64,000 nucleotides of DNA, from contig NZ_JBHUIT010000005.1 of assembly GCF_042683045.1 (NCBI RefSeq), positions 36,147 through 100,146 of the forward strand, read 5' to 3'. Made by a program: the position numbers and the translations under genes. The notes under the pieces were generated by a model, which saw only the letters and a program-made list of their open reading frames with translations, ran no database searches and was not told the origin of the DNA. The DNA comes from Luteolibacter algae. Its GTDB lineage: Bacteria > Verrucomicrobiota > Verrucomicrobiia > Verrucomicrobiales > Akkermansiaceae. Positions 35,915 to 44,263 of the stretch are shown here, in pieces (the first letter of the stretch is position 1; every line of letters begins with the position of its first letter).

Positions 35915-37711
35915 ATGACTCCTCACACCGATCTATCATATTGCCCCGATCTCCTTAGCTACTCCCGCAGGAAAACTCGCGAAGTGATGGTTGGGGACAT
36001 TGGCGTTGGAGGTAGCAATCCCATCCGCGTCCAGTCGATGATCACTTCGGACACCCGTGATACGCCTGCCTGTGTGGCTGAGGTTTTGGCTTTGGCGGAT
36101 GCCGGATGTGAAATTGTCCGTATCACCGCGCAGACAAAGGTCTATGCCGCAAATTTGGAGAATATTGCCAGGGAGGTCCGTGCCGCCGGCTGCAATGTCC
36201 CGCTTGTTGCGGATATTCATTTCAAGCCGGATGCTGCCATGGAAGCGGTGAAATGGGTGGAGAAAGTCCGCGTCAATCCCGGCAACTATGCCGATAAGAA
36301 AAAATTTGAGATTCGGGAATACTCGGATCTGCAATACGAGGAAGAGCTGGAGCGGATTCGTGCGCAATTCACGCCGCTTGTCCATTTGTCCAAAAATCTT
36401 GGCCGCGCGATGCGCATCGGCACCAATCACGGATCGCTCTCCGACCGTATTATGAACCGCTACGGCGATACCCCGTTGGGGATGTGTGAGAGTGCCTTGG
36501 AATTCGCGCGAATTGCCCGGGAAAACGATTATCACAATTTCGTTTTCTCCATGAAGGCCTCAAACCCGAAGGTGATGATCGAGGCCTACCGCCTACTCGT
36601 AGCCAGACTCAATGCGGAAGGTCCGGATTGGAATTACCCGATCCATCTGGGCGTGACGGAAGCTGGTGACGGCGAGGATGGCCGGATAAAATCCGCCATT
36701 GGCATCGGTTCTCTGTTGGCAGACGGCATCGGGGATACAATCCGCGTATCTCTGACGGAGGATGCGATCCATGAGATCCCGGTGGCTCAGGCAATGGTCC
36801 AGCTACATAGCAAACCATCAGATCCAGACAGCCAGCTACCCACTCCGGCGCTGTCACCTTCCTACAATCCGTTCAATTACGAAAAGCGCAGTAGCCAGTC
36901 CCTCACCATCCAGGGCTATGAACTTGGTGCGGAAAAGCCTGTGCGGGTATTCACCACACAGGAACGCTGGAACGCATTGGCTCATAAAATCGCCAATATG
37001 GGCGATTTCAAGCCCGAGATCGTTCATGAAAAGTCCGGCGTGATTGAAATCGATCCGCGCGATGAATCCGCGGTATCCGTGCTCAATGGCCAGACGGAGC
37101 CGCGCCTCATCTCCGTGGCAGACGGCATTGACCTTTCACCTCTGCACGCATTCCGCATGCTTGCCTTCAAGGTGGATCCCCGCCACCCCATCCTACTGAA
37201 AGACACCCTCCAACCTCTTACTGGTGAGACAGATTTTCTCAAAGCCTTGCTTCCCGCGGCACAAAACATCGGCTCGCTTCTCTGTGATGGGATTGGAGAC
37301 GCCATTCTGGTGCGCGGAGAAACGGCTCCGGGCCAATCGCTCAGACTCGCTTACAATATTCTCCAAGCCGCGGGCACCAGAATCTTTAAGACAGACTACG
37401 TCGCCTGCCCTTCCTGCGGCCGCACACTCTTTAATCTCCAGGCCACCACCCAGAAGATCCGTGCTGCCACCGGTCACCTGAAGGGCGTCCGCATCGCGGT
37501 AATGGGTTGCATCGTAAACGGCCCCGGCGAAATGGCGGATGCGGACTTCGGCTACGTGGGTGGAGCTCCCGGAAAAATCAATCTCTACGTGGGAAAAACC
37601 GCTGTAAAATTCAACATTCCGGAAGCAGAAGCCGTCCAGCGCCTGATCGATTTGATCAAGGAACACGATAAATGGATCGAAGCCCCACAGCCGATCTCCG
37701 CACCAGTTTAG
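35915..37711 (+). CDS. ispG: (E)-4-hydroxy-3-methylbut-2-enyl-diphosphate synthase, long form
   Basis: IspG (GcpE) converts MEcPP to HMBPP in the non-mevalonate isoprenoid pathway using a [4Fe-4S] cluster. The long form found in Chlamydiae, Bacteroidetes and plants is about 600 residues because a large domain is inserted between the TIM barrel and the Fe-S part. That insertion is present here (about residues 300-500). Seen are NPIRVQSMITSDTRDT, LVADIHFKPDAA, the Fe-S cysteines in YVACPSCGRTLFNL and MGCIVNGPGEMADADFGYVG. The ATG at 35915 gives 598 residues and fits the family start; ATG 35882 and TTG 35858 are in-frame alternatives. It is immediately followed by clpS. Confidence 0.95.
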   Translation: MTPHTDLSYCPDLLSYSRRKTREVMVGDIGVGGSNPIRVQSMITSDTRDTPACVAEVLALADAGCEIVRITAQTKVYAANLENIAREVRAAGCNVPLVADIHFKPDAAMEAVKWVEKVRVNPGNYADKKKFEIREYSDLQYEEELERIRAQFTPLVHLSKNLGRAMRIGTNHGSLSDRIMNRYGDTPLGMCESALEFARIARENDYHNFVFSMKASNPKVMIEAYRLLVARLNAEGPDWNYPIHLGVTEAGDGEDGRIKSAIGIGSLLADGIGDTIRVSLTEDAIHEIPVAQAMVQLHSKPSDPDSQLPTPALSPSYNPFNYEKRSSQSLTIQGYELGAEKPVRVFTTQERWNALAHKIANMGDFKPEIVHEKSGVIEIDPRDESAVSVLNGQTEPRLISVADGIDLSPLHAFRMLAFKVDPRHPILLKDTLQPLTGETDFLKALLPAAQNIGSLLCDGIGDAILVRGETAPGQSLRLAYNILQAAGTRIFKTDYVACPSCGRTLFNLQATTQKIRAATGHLKGVRIAVMGCIVNGPGEMADADFGYVGGAPGKINLYVGKTAVKFNIPEAEAVQRLIDLIKEHDKWIEAPQPISAPV

Positions 37712-37713
37712 AC

Positions 37714-37992
37714 ATGTCTGATACCACCACGATCACTGAAACGGAAACCACCGTCTCACCGGAAAACCCATGGAATGTCATTGTCCATGATGATCCCGTG
37801 AACCTCATGGGCTACGTGACTTTTGTACTCATGAAAATCTTCGGATACAATGAAAGCCACGCCAACACCCTGATGCTTCAAGTCCACCAGGAGGGCAGAT
37901 CCGCGGTGTGGAGCGGAGAGCTGGAGAAGGCAGAGTTCTACACCCAACAGCTTCAGCTACATCAACTCAAAACCTCTTTGGAAAAATCCTGA
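37714..37992 (+). CDS. clpS: ATP-dependent Clp protease adaptor ClpS
   Basis: ClpS delivers N-end-rule substrates to ClpAP. The 92-residue protein has a disordered threonine-rich N-terminus, then the core NVIVHDDPVNLMGYVTFVLMKIFG, with LMLQVHQEGRSAV and EKAEFYTQQL, matching the known N-degron pocket regions (the D-D pair and H58). The ATG at 37714 lies 2 bases after the ispG stop; the longer frame starting at 37672 is antisense-like filler within ispG. Its TGA overlaps the ATG of the next gene. Confidence 0.93.
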   Translation: MSDTTTITETETTVSPENPWNVIVHDDPVNLMGYVTFVLMKIFGYNESHANTLMLQVHQEGRSAVWSGELEKAEFYTQQLQLHQLKTSLEKS

Positions 37993-38468
37993 TGAAAGTT
38001 TCACCTACTATGGAAGGCGGACTTCGTATTGATCCGGAGAGTCCGCAGGATTGGCACGCTTTGCGGGCCATCATTATGGATGCAAATAACTGTGAGAAGG
38101 ATCTGGCGGAGCGCATGGGAGGTCTGGTTTCCGATGAAAAATTGCGCGAAGACTGGCAGGATCTCGTTGTCCCGGATCTACGCGAATCATTCGGCGACGC
38201 TATTCATTATGTCTATGCTTCGATCGAAGCGGCAGCCGCGTTTTCCGGAGGCGGGGATTCGCCACTCTGGATCACACGAGAAGACGCTACCTCGTGGTAT
38301 AGTGCTCTCAACCAGGCCCGGCTTTCTCTGGAAGAAAAATACCAGTTCGGACCGGAGCCGGAAGACTCTCCGGAAAGCACCTCACTCGTCCGCCGCGAGG
38401 CTCTCATGCGCAGCCAGTTCTACTGCGCGCTACAGAGTTTTATTCTAGAGCACGCGATGACACTCTGA
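37992..38468 (+). CDS. DUF2017-like protein adjacent to clpS
   Basis: A 158-residue soluble, acidic, mainly helical protein (EKDLAERMGGLVSDEKLRED, DSPLWITREDATSWYSALNQ). DUF2017 proteins in Actinobacteria also sit beside clpS, and this one follows clpS with a TGATG overlap. I therefore infer a DUF2017-family partner of ClpS, although I cannot confirm the family without a profile search. A role in protein turnover is plausible only from the neighbourhood. The start at 37992 is set by the overlap; the frame extends upstream but would lie inside clpS. Confidence 0.7.
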   Translation: MKVSPTMEGGLRIDPESPQDWHALRAIIMDANNCEKDLAERMGGLVSDEKLREDWQDLVVPDLRESFGDAIHYVYASIEAAAAFSGGGDSPLWITREDATSWYSALNQARLSLEEKYQFGPEPEDSPESTSLVRREALMRSQFYCALQSFILEHAMTL

Positions 38469-38483
38469 TCAGCAAACCTATTT

Positions 38484-39590
38484 ATGAAACCAATATTACT
38501 GACCCTATTATTTCCCCTCCTCGCCCACGCGCATGGACCGGACAACCACGCTGGCCCAAACTCAGCAGAACACATCGGCAAAAATGTCATTCTCGGCCAC
38601 GGTGATCTTAAATATTCCGCGGATTTCCATTGGGCGAAAGTCAGCCCTGATACAGCTCCCGTGATCAATTCCCACGCCCTGGCGGAGGACAAGAATGGGC
38701 TGATCTATCTAGTCACCGATCATCCGGAAAACGCGTTTCTTGTCTTCAAGAAGGATGGAACTTTTGTGCGCGCCTTCGGCAAGGGCCTGCTAGGCGGCCA
38801 TAGTCTGGAAATCTTTGAGAAAGACGGTATCGAATATCTGGTCCACGTCGATTGCGGCTGGCATTTCCCTGCCGAAGGAGATGCTGTGCCTACGAACGGA
38901 AAAATCACGATTCTCAAGACGGATGGCACGATCGTGCGCTCGCTGCCCACCCCTCAGGATATGGGAATTTGTGAGCCGGGTCTGAAGAAGTTCATGCCGT
39001 GCGATGTTGCCTATACTCCGCAGGGAACTCTCTTGATCGCAGATGGTTACGCCTCCGACTACATCTATGAGGTGACTCTTACCGGCGAGCTTGTGCGGCG
39101 CTGGGGCGGTCCAAAGAAGGATGATCCGGCGAATTTAAGCAACGCCCACGGTGTCTCTCTTGATCTTTCCAATCCTGAAAAGCCTCTCGTCTGGGTTCCA
39201 TCGCGTAATGAAACCGCACTGAAAGCGTTCACGCTCGACGGAGAATATATTGAGACCATCGAGCTACCCGGAGCCTATGCCGGACAATTGTTCTTCCGCG
39301 ACGACAAGGTCTACACCGCCGTGTGCTGGTCCAAGGAAAACGGAACCGGCAAGCGCTTGCAGGGATCCGGCTTCTTGCTGGTAATGGACAGAAAGACGAA
39401 GAAAGTGCTTAGCGCACCGGGCGGCACGGAACCTGTCTACAAAGACGGAGTCCTCCAGCCACTCATGCAGGATCCTTCCAAGCCTTTTTTCCATGGGCAC
39501 GATCTCTACGTCGATGCTGAAGGCTCCATCTACCTTGGAGAATGGGCGGCCCAACGCCGTTACCCTTGCAAATTGACTTTGACTAAATAG
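38484..39590 (+). CDS. Secreted six-bladed (NHL-like) beta-propeller protein
   Basis: A 368-residue exported protein with a signal peptide (MKPILLTLLFPLLAHAHG). It contains repeated blades such as GLIYLVTDHPENAFLVFKKD, GTLLIADGYASDYIYEVTLT and KAFTLDGEYIETIELPGAYA. These resemble NHL repeats of the peptidylglycine alpha-amidating lyase or SMP-30-like type. The conserved aromatic/aspartate blade motif is fairly regular but no catalytic triad can be assigned. It may bind a ligand or be a lyase-like hydrolase. It starts 15 bases after the DUF2017-like gene and is followed by a strong terminator. Confidence 0.75.
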   Translation: MKPILLTLLFPLLAHAHGPDNHAGPNSAEHIGKNVILGHGDLKYSADFHWAKVSPDTAPVINSHALAEDKNGLIYLVTDHPENAFLVFKKDGTFVRAFGKGLLGGHSLEIFEKDGIEYLVHVDCGWHFPAEGDAVPTNGKITILKTDGTIVRSLPTPQDMGICEPGLKKFMPCDVAYTPQGTLLIADGYASDYIYEVTLTGELVRRWGGPKKDDPANLSNAHGVSLDLSNPEKPLVWVPSRNETALKAFTLDGEYIETIELPGAYAGQLFFRDDKVYTAVCWSKENGTGKRLQGSGFLLVMDRKTKKVLSAPGGTEPVYKDGVLQPLMQDPSKPFFHGHDLYVDAEGSIYLGEWAAQRRYPCKLTLTK

Positions 39591-39630
39591 GACTTCGAGT
39601 CCCGGCACTTCACAACATCCTTAACTGCCT

Positions 39631-39680
39631 GACCCACGTATCCGCCTGTTCATTGGTGGATGCGTGGGTCTTTTCTTTTC
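39631..39680 (+). terminator. Rho-independent terminator of the propeller gene
   Basis: GACCCACGTATCCGCC (39631-39646) pairs with GGTGGATGCGTGGGTC (39655-39670) with two G-T wobbles and an 8-base loop, followed by a TTTTCTTTT run. It is a long stem and should stop the transcript from the propeller gene. Confidence 0.8.
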
Positions 39681-39717
39681 AGAATATTACGGCCGTTATG
39701 AGCCGGAACGGGTCGGT

Positions 39718-40404
39718 TTACTCGGGCTCGTTTCCGTAGATGACTTTGTAAAACTCTCTGGCAGTGATTTCGTTACCGAAAGCGCTAGGATGACTCCCAT
39801 CCTCCACAAAAAGTTCTTGCCCACGCCCCGCCTTGAACTGCCTTTCCCACGCATCGCCTGCCGGCACGATGATAATACCGCCACCGTTACGCGAAGCCGC
39901 CCGGTAACCATCCCGGACCCGTTGGGTCATTTGATAAAAATCGTCTCCGGGCAATTCGGGGTTCCCGTCACGCCGTCCCCAGGTTTGATAAAGCAGCGGA
40001 ATCGCACCCCGGGATCTTGCTTCGCCAGCAAAAAAACGAACTCCCGGATCCATCAGTTTTCTCCTCTCACGCTCCTTCCGCGATGGGTTCAAACTGTAGT
40101 CCTGTATGACTACGATATCCCAGTCACGACTCCGCAGTTTCTTCAAGGTGGGAGCATTTCCCATGTGCCGGGCAAGGCTCCATCCACCATACGTCGAGTG
40201 ACCGATACGGACCTTTTTACCGTTATCACGAGCTAGTTTTGAAAATGCCGCCGGAATGCCAAAACTATAGCTGTTGCCAATAAAGAGAATCTCCAGATCT
40301 TTCCCGGCTGCCTTCTCGCGGAGCCTCCCTGACTCACCGGTCACGGGAGGCAGTGTGGCACAGGACGAAAGCCCCAAAAAACTCAGCAACCTGGCAAACA
40401 TCAT
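39718..40404 (-). CDS. SGNH/GDSL-type hydrolase lipoprotein
   Basis: A 228-residue lipoprotein. The leader MMFARLLSFLGLSSCATLPP has an LSSC lipobox. The catalytic blocks are ILFIGNSYSFG (block I, with the nucleophile in GNS) and DGSHPSAFGNEI, where D-x-x-H supplies the Asp and His. The middle contains VIQDYSLNP. This makes it a likely esterase or deacetylase in the periplasm, perhaps acting on acetylated glycans. The frame is open to 40449, which would overlap the recombinase start region, so I prefer the ATG at 40404. It is the last gene of the long minus-strand block. Confidence 0.8.
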   Translation of the reverse strand: MMFARLLSFLGLSSCATLPPVTGESGRLREKAAGKDLEILFIGNSYSFGIPAAFSKLARDNGKKVRIGHSTYGGWSLARHMGNAPTLKKLRSRDWDIVVIQDYSLNPSRKERERRKLMDPGVRFFAGEARSRGAIPLLYQTWGRRDGNPELPGDDFYQMTQRVRDGYRAASRNGGGIIIVPAGDAWERQFKAGRGQELFVEDGSHPSAFGNEITAREFYKVIYGNEPE

Positions 40405-40423
40405 CAATCTACAGAAGAAAATA

Positions 40424-41311
40424 TCACGCTCTCGGGTGGGCTTCGTCATACACCTTTTTCATTCGTTCCTTTGTAACATGCGTATAGATCTGCGTCGTGG
40501 ATAGTGAGGAGTGCCCGAGCAACTCCTGCACACTACGTAGATCCGCGCCAGCATCCAAAAGATGGGTCGCGAAACTATGCCGCAGCTTGTGTGGACTCAC
40601 TCCGAAGGAAATCCCACTGAGCTTCAAATACTTTTTCAACATCTGATCAATCGCCTGCTGGGTAATCCGTGTTCCGCGGATACTGCGGAAAAGAGCCGAG
40701 TTTGTCACAGCTGCCTCTTCCCGGTATTTCTGTATCGCCCGGATTGCCGCCCCTCCTACGGGGACCATCCGCTCCTTTCCTCCCTTGCCTCTTACTCGAA
40801 CAATCTCACTGGAAAAATCGATATCCTTCACATCAAGGCTCAACAATTCGGAGATCCGTAGACCGGAGGAGTAAAAGAGTTCCAGAATCGCCGCATCCCT
40901 ATACCTCAGCCAGCCCGGGCCCTTTGCCGGAGCCTCGCATTTCAATGGAATATCGAGCAGTTCGTCCATTTGTTTGCGGCTTAGGACAACGGGTAATCCG
41001 CGCTCCAGTTTCGGCATTTGCACTTCTGCCACAGGGCTTTTCTCCAATCCCCTTCGAAGCACGAGATATTTGTAAAAGGAACGCAAGGCGGCAAAGCGCA
41101 GGCGAATCGTCGAGCGCTTCATCTCCCGTTTCATCAGCTCGTAAAGAAAATTGCGGAAATTATCCGGTTTCTCTTTCCTCCAGCATTCGAATTCCTCTCC
41201 GCGCCACAATTCATAATCCTTCAGCGCCGCGGCATAGTTGCGGACAGTCAATGGCGAGGCATTCTTCTCAGTCTCCTGAAAAGCCAAAAAGTATGCGACG
41301 TCGTTGTTCAA
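40424..41311 (-). CDS. Tyrosine recombinase, XerC/XerD type
   Basis: A 295-residue tyrosine recombinase that resolves chromosome dimers. The catalytic residues are all present: R152 in GLRISELL, K176 in RGKGGKER, H241 and R244 in HKLRHSFATH, H267 in LGHSSLSTTQ, and Y276 in IYTHV. The N-terminal SAM-like core-binding domain (residues 1-100) is intact. Only one such gene is in the window, so XerC and XerD cannot be told apart here. It follows ftsK on the same strand by 32 bases, which fits because FtsK activates Xer recombination at dif. Confidence 0.93.
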   Translation of the reverse strand: MNNDVAYFLAFQETEKNASPLTVRNYAAALKDYELWRGEEFECWRKEKPDNFRNFLYELMKREMKRSTIRLRFAALRSFYKYLVLRRGLEKSPVAEVQMPKLERGLPVVLSRKQMDELLDIPLKCEAPAKGPGWLRYRDAAILELFYSSGLRISELLSLDVKDIDFSSEIVRVRGKGGKERMVPVGGAAIRAIQKYREEAAVTNSALFRSIRGTRITQQAIDQMLKKYLKLSGISFGVSPHKLRHSFATHLLDAGADLRSVQELLGHSSLSTTQIYTHVTKERMKKVYDEAHPRA

Positions 41312-41343
41312 AATATCTATTCTTCAATGCTCGTGACAGCAGA

Positions 41344-43788
41344 CTATTTCAGAAAAACCTCCCGTGCCTTGGCGCCATCCCCCGGGCCGACAATCCCACG
41401 CTGTTCCAGGATATCGACCATTCTAGCCGCCCGGGTGTAACCGAGCCGCAGCCTTCTCTGAAGTAGCGATGTGCTTGCTTTCTGCTCCTGCCGCACCACT
41501 TCGATGCAGCGGATAATCATTTCCTCATCGGCGTCCGAAACCTCGTCCTGCTCATCATTGCCCGCTGCCTCGATGCTCATGCTGATATCCTTTTCGTAGC
41601 GAGGCTTCGCCTGATTCGCGCAATGTTCAACAATCCGCTCAACCTCTTCGTCGGAAACGAACGCCCCTTGCGCGCGCTCAAGTTTGGCGGAACCCGGTGG
41701 CAGATACAGCATATCTCCCTTGCCGACCAACTTGTCCGCGCCCTTCGTATCCAGAATGACCCGGGAATCCAGCGCCGAAGAAACCTGGAATGCGATACGG
41801 CTGGGGATGTTTGCCTTGATGATACCTGTTACCACGTCCGCACGCGGTGTCTGTGTTGCAATGATCAGGTGGATTCCCGCAGCCCGGGCTTTCTGAGCAA
41901 TCCGGGCGATACACATTTCCACATCCGCCGGTGCGGTTTGCATCAAGTCGGCAAGCTCGTCGATCAACACCACGATATACGGGAAGCGATCCGGGATCTC
42001 ATCCTCCTCCACTTCCAATTCGTCGAAATCAGCCTCAGGCCCTAAATCCCCTTCACCGAGGGCCGTGGCGATTGCTTCGATCTCATCCAAATCCACCTCA
42101 GGTTCTTCTTCCTCCGGCACTTCCGGCTCGGACTCCTTCTCCTCCCGCGGACGATTGTTGAATCCATCGAAATTGCGCACGCCCATCTTCGCGAAAATCT
42201 TGTAGCGCTTCTCCATCTCGTTCACCACCCACTTGAGAGCGGCCACTGTTTTCTTGGGATCCGTCACAACCGGCACAACCATGTGTGGCAGTTTGTTATA
42301 CATCTGCATCTCCACCACTTTCGGATCGACCATGATAAACCGCAGTTCATCGGGCCCGAACTTGAAAAGAATCGAGGCAATGATCGAGTTAATACAGACC
42401 GATTTCCCCGAACCGGTGGCACCTGCGACGAGCAAGTGCGGCATTGCTGCGAGATCCCCGATCACGGTTTTCCCGTATACGTCTTTCCCGAGAGCGAGCG
42501 GGATCTTTTTCTTTGCGGAGCGGAAATCCGGGTCGTGCAGTAGCTCGTGAAGTGGCACCGCGACTTTTGTAGAGTTCGCGATCTCGATGCCGACTGTGTC
42601 TTTGCCCGGAATAGGAGCGAGAATATTGATCCGTTCCGCACGGGTCGCGCGGGCAAGATCCGCCTCCAGCTGGGAGATTCTGGAAACGCGCAATCCCGTG
42701 GATGGATAGATCTCATAGCGCGTGATTGTGGGTCCCCTGGTGATGTCTCCGGGGGTCACATCGATGCCGAAGGCTTTCAGTGTATCGACAATCGTCGTTT
42801 GTATTTCAAGAAGCTCTTCGTGGTTCGCGGATTCCGGCTCTTCTTCCACTTCGTCAAGCAGGTCAAAGCCCGGCAGCTCGTAATCGGCATAATCCGCAAC
42901 CGACAATGATTGATGTGAGGGTTTCCGGCGCTCGAAAGGCTTGGCCCCTGCTTCCATGGGCTCAGCCGTGCGGCGCTGGGATGAATCGATGATTTGGGGC
43001 ATCGGGGTTTCGCGGATCGGCAGCTCCTTCTGGCCTGGCTCATCGGTCTCCGCCGCTTTCAAGCGGGCAATTTCACGCTCCAGCTTGAGCTGTTCCCGCT
43101 GCCGTTCCCTTTCCGCAAGAAGCTCTCTCTCACGCGATTCCGCACGGCCGGCCTCGGTGCGGCTCGCCTTCCATGCCGCGATCTTCGCTTTTACCAAAGC
43201 GTGGCAATCGCGCAAAAATTCAAGTGGTGTCTGCCCCGTCAGCCAAATGAGACCGATAAAATAACCAATCGCGCTGATCACCAGAGTGCCGCCTTTGCCT
43301 ATGATAGGCATGAGGATGGAGCCTCCCAAAGCATGTCCCAACACCCCGCCCGGACGCCCGCTCATCTCACAGCGGGCGACCCATTCTCCAAAAAATATCT
43401 CCGCCGCGTGGAGCCAAATCGCCGCAGTGAGAAGAACCACCGCCAAGCCGGTTGCGATCCTCGGCCAAAGTCTTCCCCGGAAGGCCATCTTCAGGATACC
43501 GAACCACACAAAGCCTAGCGCAAGCATCCATCCGGCAGCTCCCAGCAACAGGATCTGAACAAATGCGAGCACCCCTCCGACAGGTCCCAGAAGATTCTCG
43601 CCATGTTCATCGGGATCACCCGCAAAGGTCTCGAATATCCCGACGTTCGGCAAGTCAGCGGGCGAATAGGAGAGTAAGGATAATAACAGAATCAGGCCAC
43701 CAGCCATCCAGCAGATTCCAGCTATCTCGCTGCTCCACTTCTTGGGTTCTTCAACATCACCACGTTTTCTGTTTACTCGATTGGCCAT
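41344..43788 (-). CDS. ftsK: DNA translocase FtsK/SpoIIIE, with acidic insertion
   Basis: FtsK anchors to the septum and pumps DNA to complete chromosome segregation. The 814-residue protein has about four N-terminal membrane helices (WMAGGLILLLSLLSYSPADL to about 190), a charged linker with coiled-coil ERERELLAERERQREQLK, and the motor. Walker A is GATGSGKSVC (about 456-465) and Walker B YIVVLIDELADLM (about 604-616). The C-terminal gamma winged-helix domain (SLLQRRLRLGYTRAARMVDI) reads KOPS-like sites. Between the Walker motifs lies an unusual insertion at about 546-598, very rich in Glu/Asp. The start ATG is at 43788; a GTG at 43803 is in frame. xerC/D lies just downstream. Confidence 0.93.
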   Translation of the reverse strand: MANRVNRKRGDVEEPKKWSSEIAGICWMAGGLILLLSLLSYSPADLPNVGIFETFAGDPDEHGENLLGPVGGVLAFVQILLLGAAGWMLALGFVWFGILKMAFRGRLWPRIATGLAVVLLTAAIWLHAAEIFFGEWVARCEMSGRPGGVLGHALGGSILMPIIGKGGTLVISAIGYFIGLIWLTGQTPLEFLRDCHALVKAKIAAWKASRTEAGRAESRERELLAERERQREQLKLEREIARLKAAETDEPGQKELPIRETPMPQIIDSSQRRTAEPMEAGAKPFERRKPSHQSLSVADYADYELPGFDLLDEVEEEPESANHEELLEIQTTIVDTLKAFGIDVTPGDITRGPTITRYEIYPSTGLRVSRISQLEADLARATRAERINILAPIPGKDTVGIEIANSTKVAVPLHELLHDPDFRSAKKKIPLALGKDVYGKTVIGDLAAMPHLLVAGATGSGKSVCINSIIASILFKFGPDELRFIMVDPKVVEMQMYNKLPHMVVPVVTDPKKTVAALKWVVNEMEKRYKIFAKMGVRNFDGFNNRPREEKESEPEVPEEEEPEVDLDEIEAIATALGEGDLGPEADFDELEVEEDEIPDRFPYIVVLIDELADLMQTAPADVEMCIARIAQKARAAGIHLIIATQTPRADVVTGIIKANIPSRIAFQVSSALDSRVILDTKGADKLVGKGDMLYLPPGSAKLERAQGAFVSDEEVERIVEHCANQAKPRYEKDISMSIEAAGNDEQDEVSDADEEMIIRCIEVVRQEQKASTSLLQRRLRLGYTRAARMVDILEQRGIVGPGDGAKAREVFLK

Positions 43789-43906
43789 TATTTCAACGCC
43801 CACAGCATCCCCCGCCGCCCCAGCAAGAGCAAGATTGTTTTACTGACTGGAAAATAAGCTATTCCTAATTAACTTTTCTCTCTTCAAAAGTTTGAAAAAG
43901 CCTCTT

Positions 43907-44239
43907 TCACCCCCGTTGGGAATCTGGCGGCGCAAGTGCTGCCTCACAGTTCCAGCAGCAGGCAAAATTTCCTGGAGATTTCTCCCCGCAGCTCGGGCAG
44001 AGGATCTCGGTCTCCGAGGCCTTTTGGTTCTCCATCAGATTCTGCCGGATACATGATTGAGCGGCATCAAAATCCTCATCGTGAACCACACATAGAGCCG
44101 GAAAATAATCCGGTATGGAGAACCCCTCTGTCGTGGAAAGATTCTCGTTTTTGATAAACGTCGCGATTCCAGCGTATTCGAGCAAAGACTGGTAGTAGCT
44201 GATACGTGCCAGGTCACGTTCGCGGAAAAGCTCTTTCAT
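43907..44239 (-). CDS. DUF2007-like signal protein with C-terminal zinc ribbon
   Basis: A 110-residue cytoplasmic protein. Residues 1-70 match the DUF2007-type alpha/beta domain, with FRERDLARISYYQSLLEYAG followed by IATFIKNEN and FPALCVVHDEDFDAAQ. The last 35 residues have two CxxC pairs (ILCPSCGEKSPGNFACCWNC) that would bind zinc. The role is unknown; DUF2007 proteins are described as putative signal-transducing proteins. It stands between glcD and ftsK on the minus strand, spaced 24 bases from glcD and 118 from ftsK. Confidence 0.8.
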   Translation of the reverse strand: MKELFRERDLARISYYQSLLEYAGIATFIKNENLSTTEGFSIPDYFPALCVVHDEDFDAAQSCIRQNLMENQKASETEILCPSCGEKSPGNFACCWNCEAALAPPDSQRG

Positions 44240-44263
44240 TGAGAAAACATGGGGCGGGAAGCA

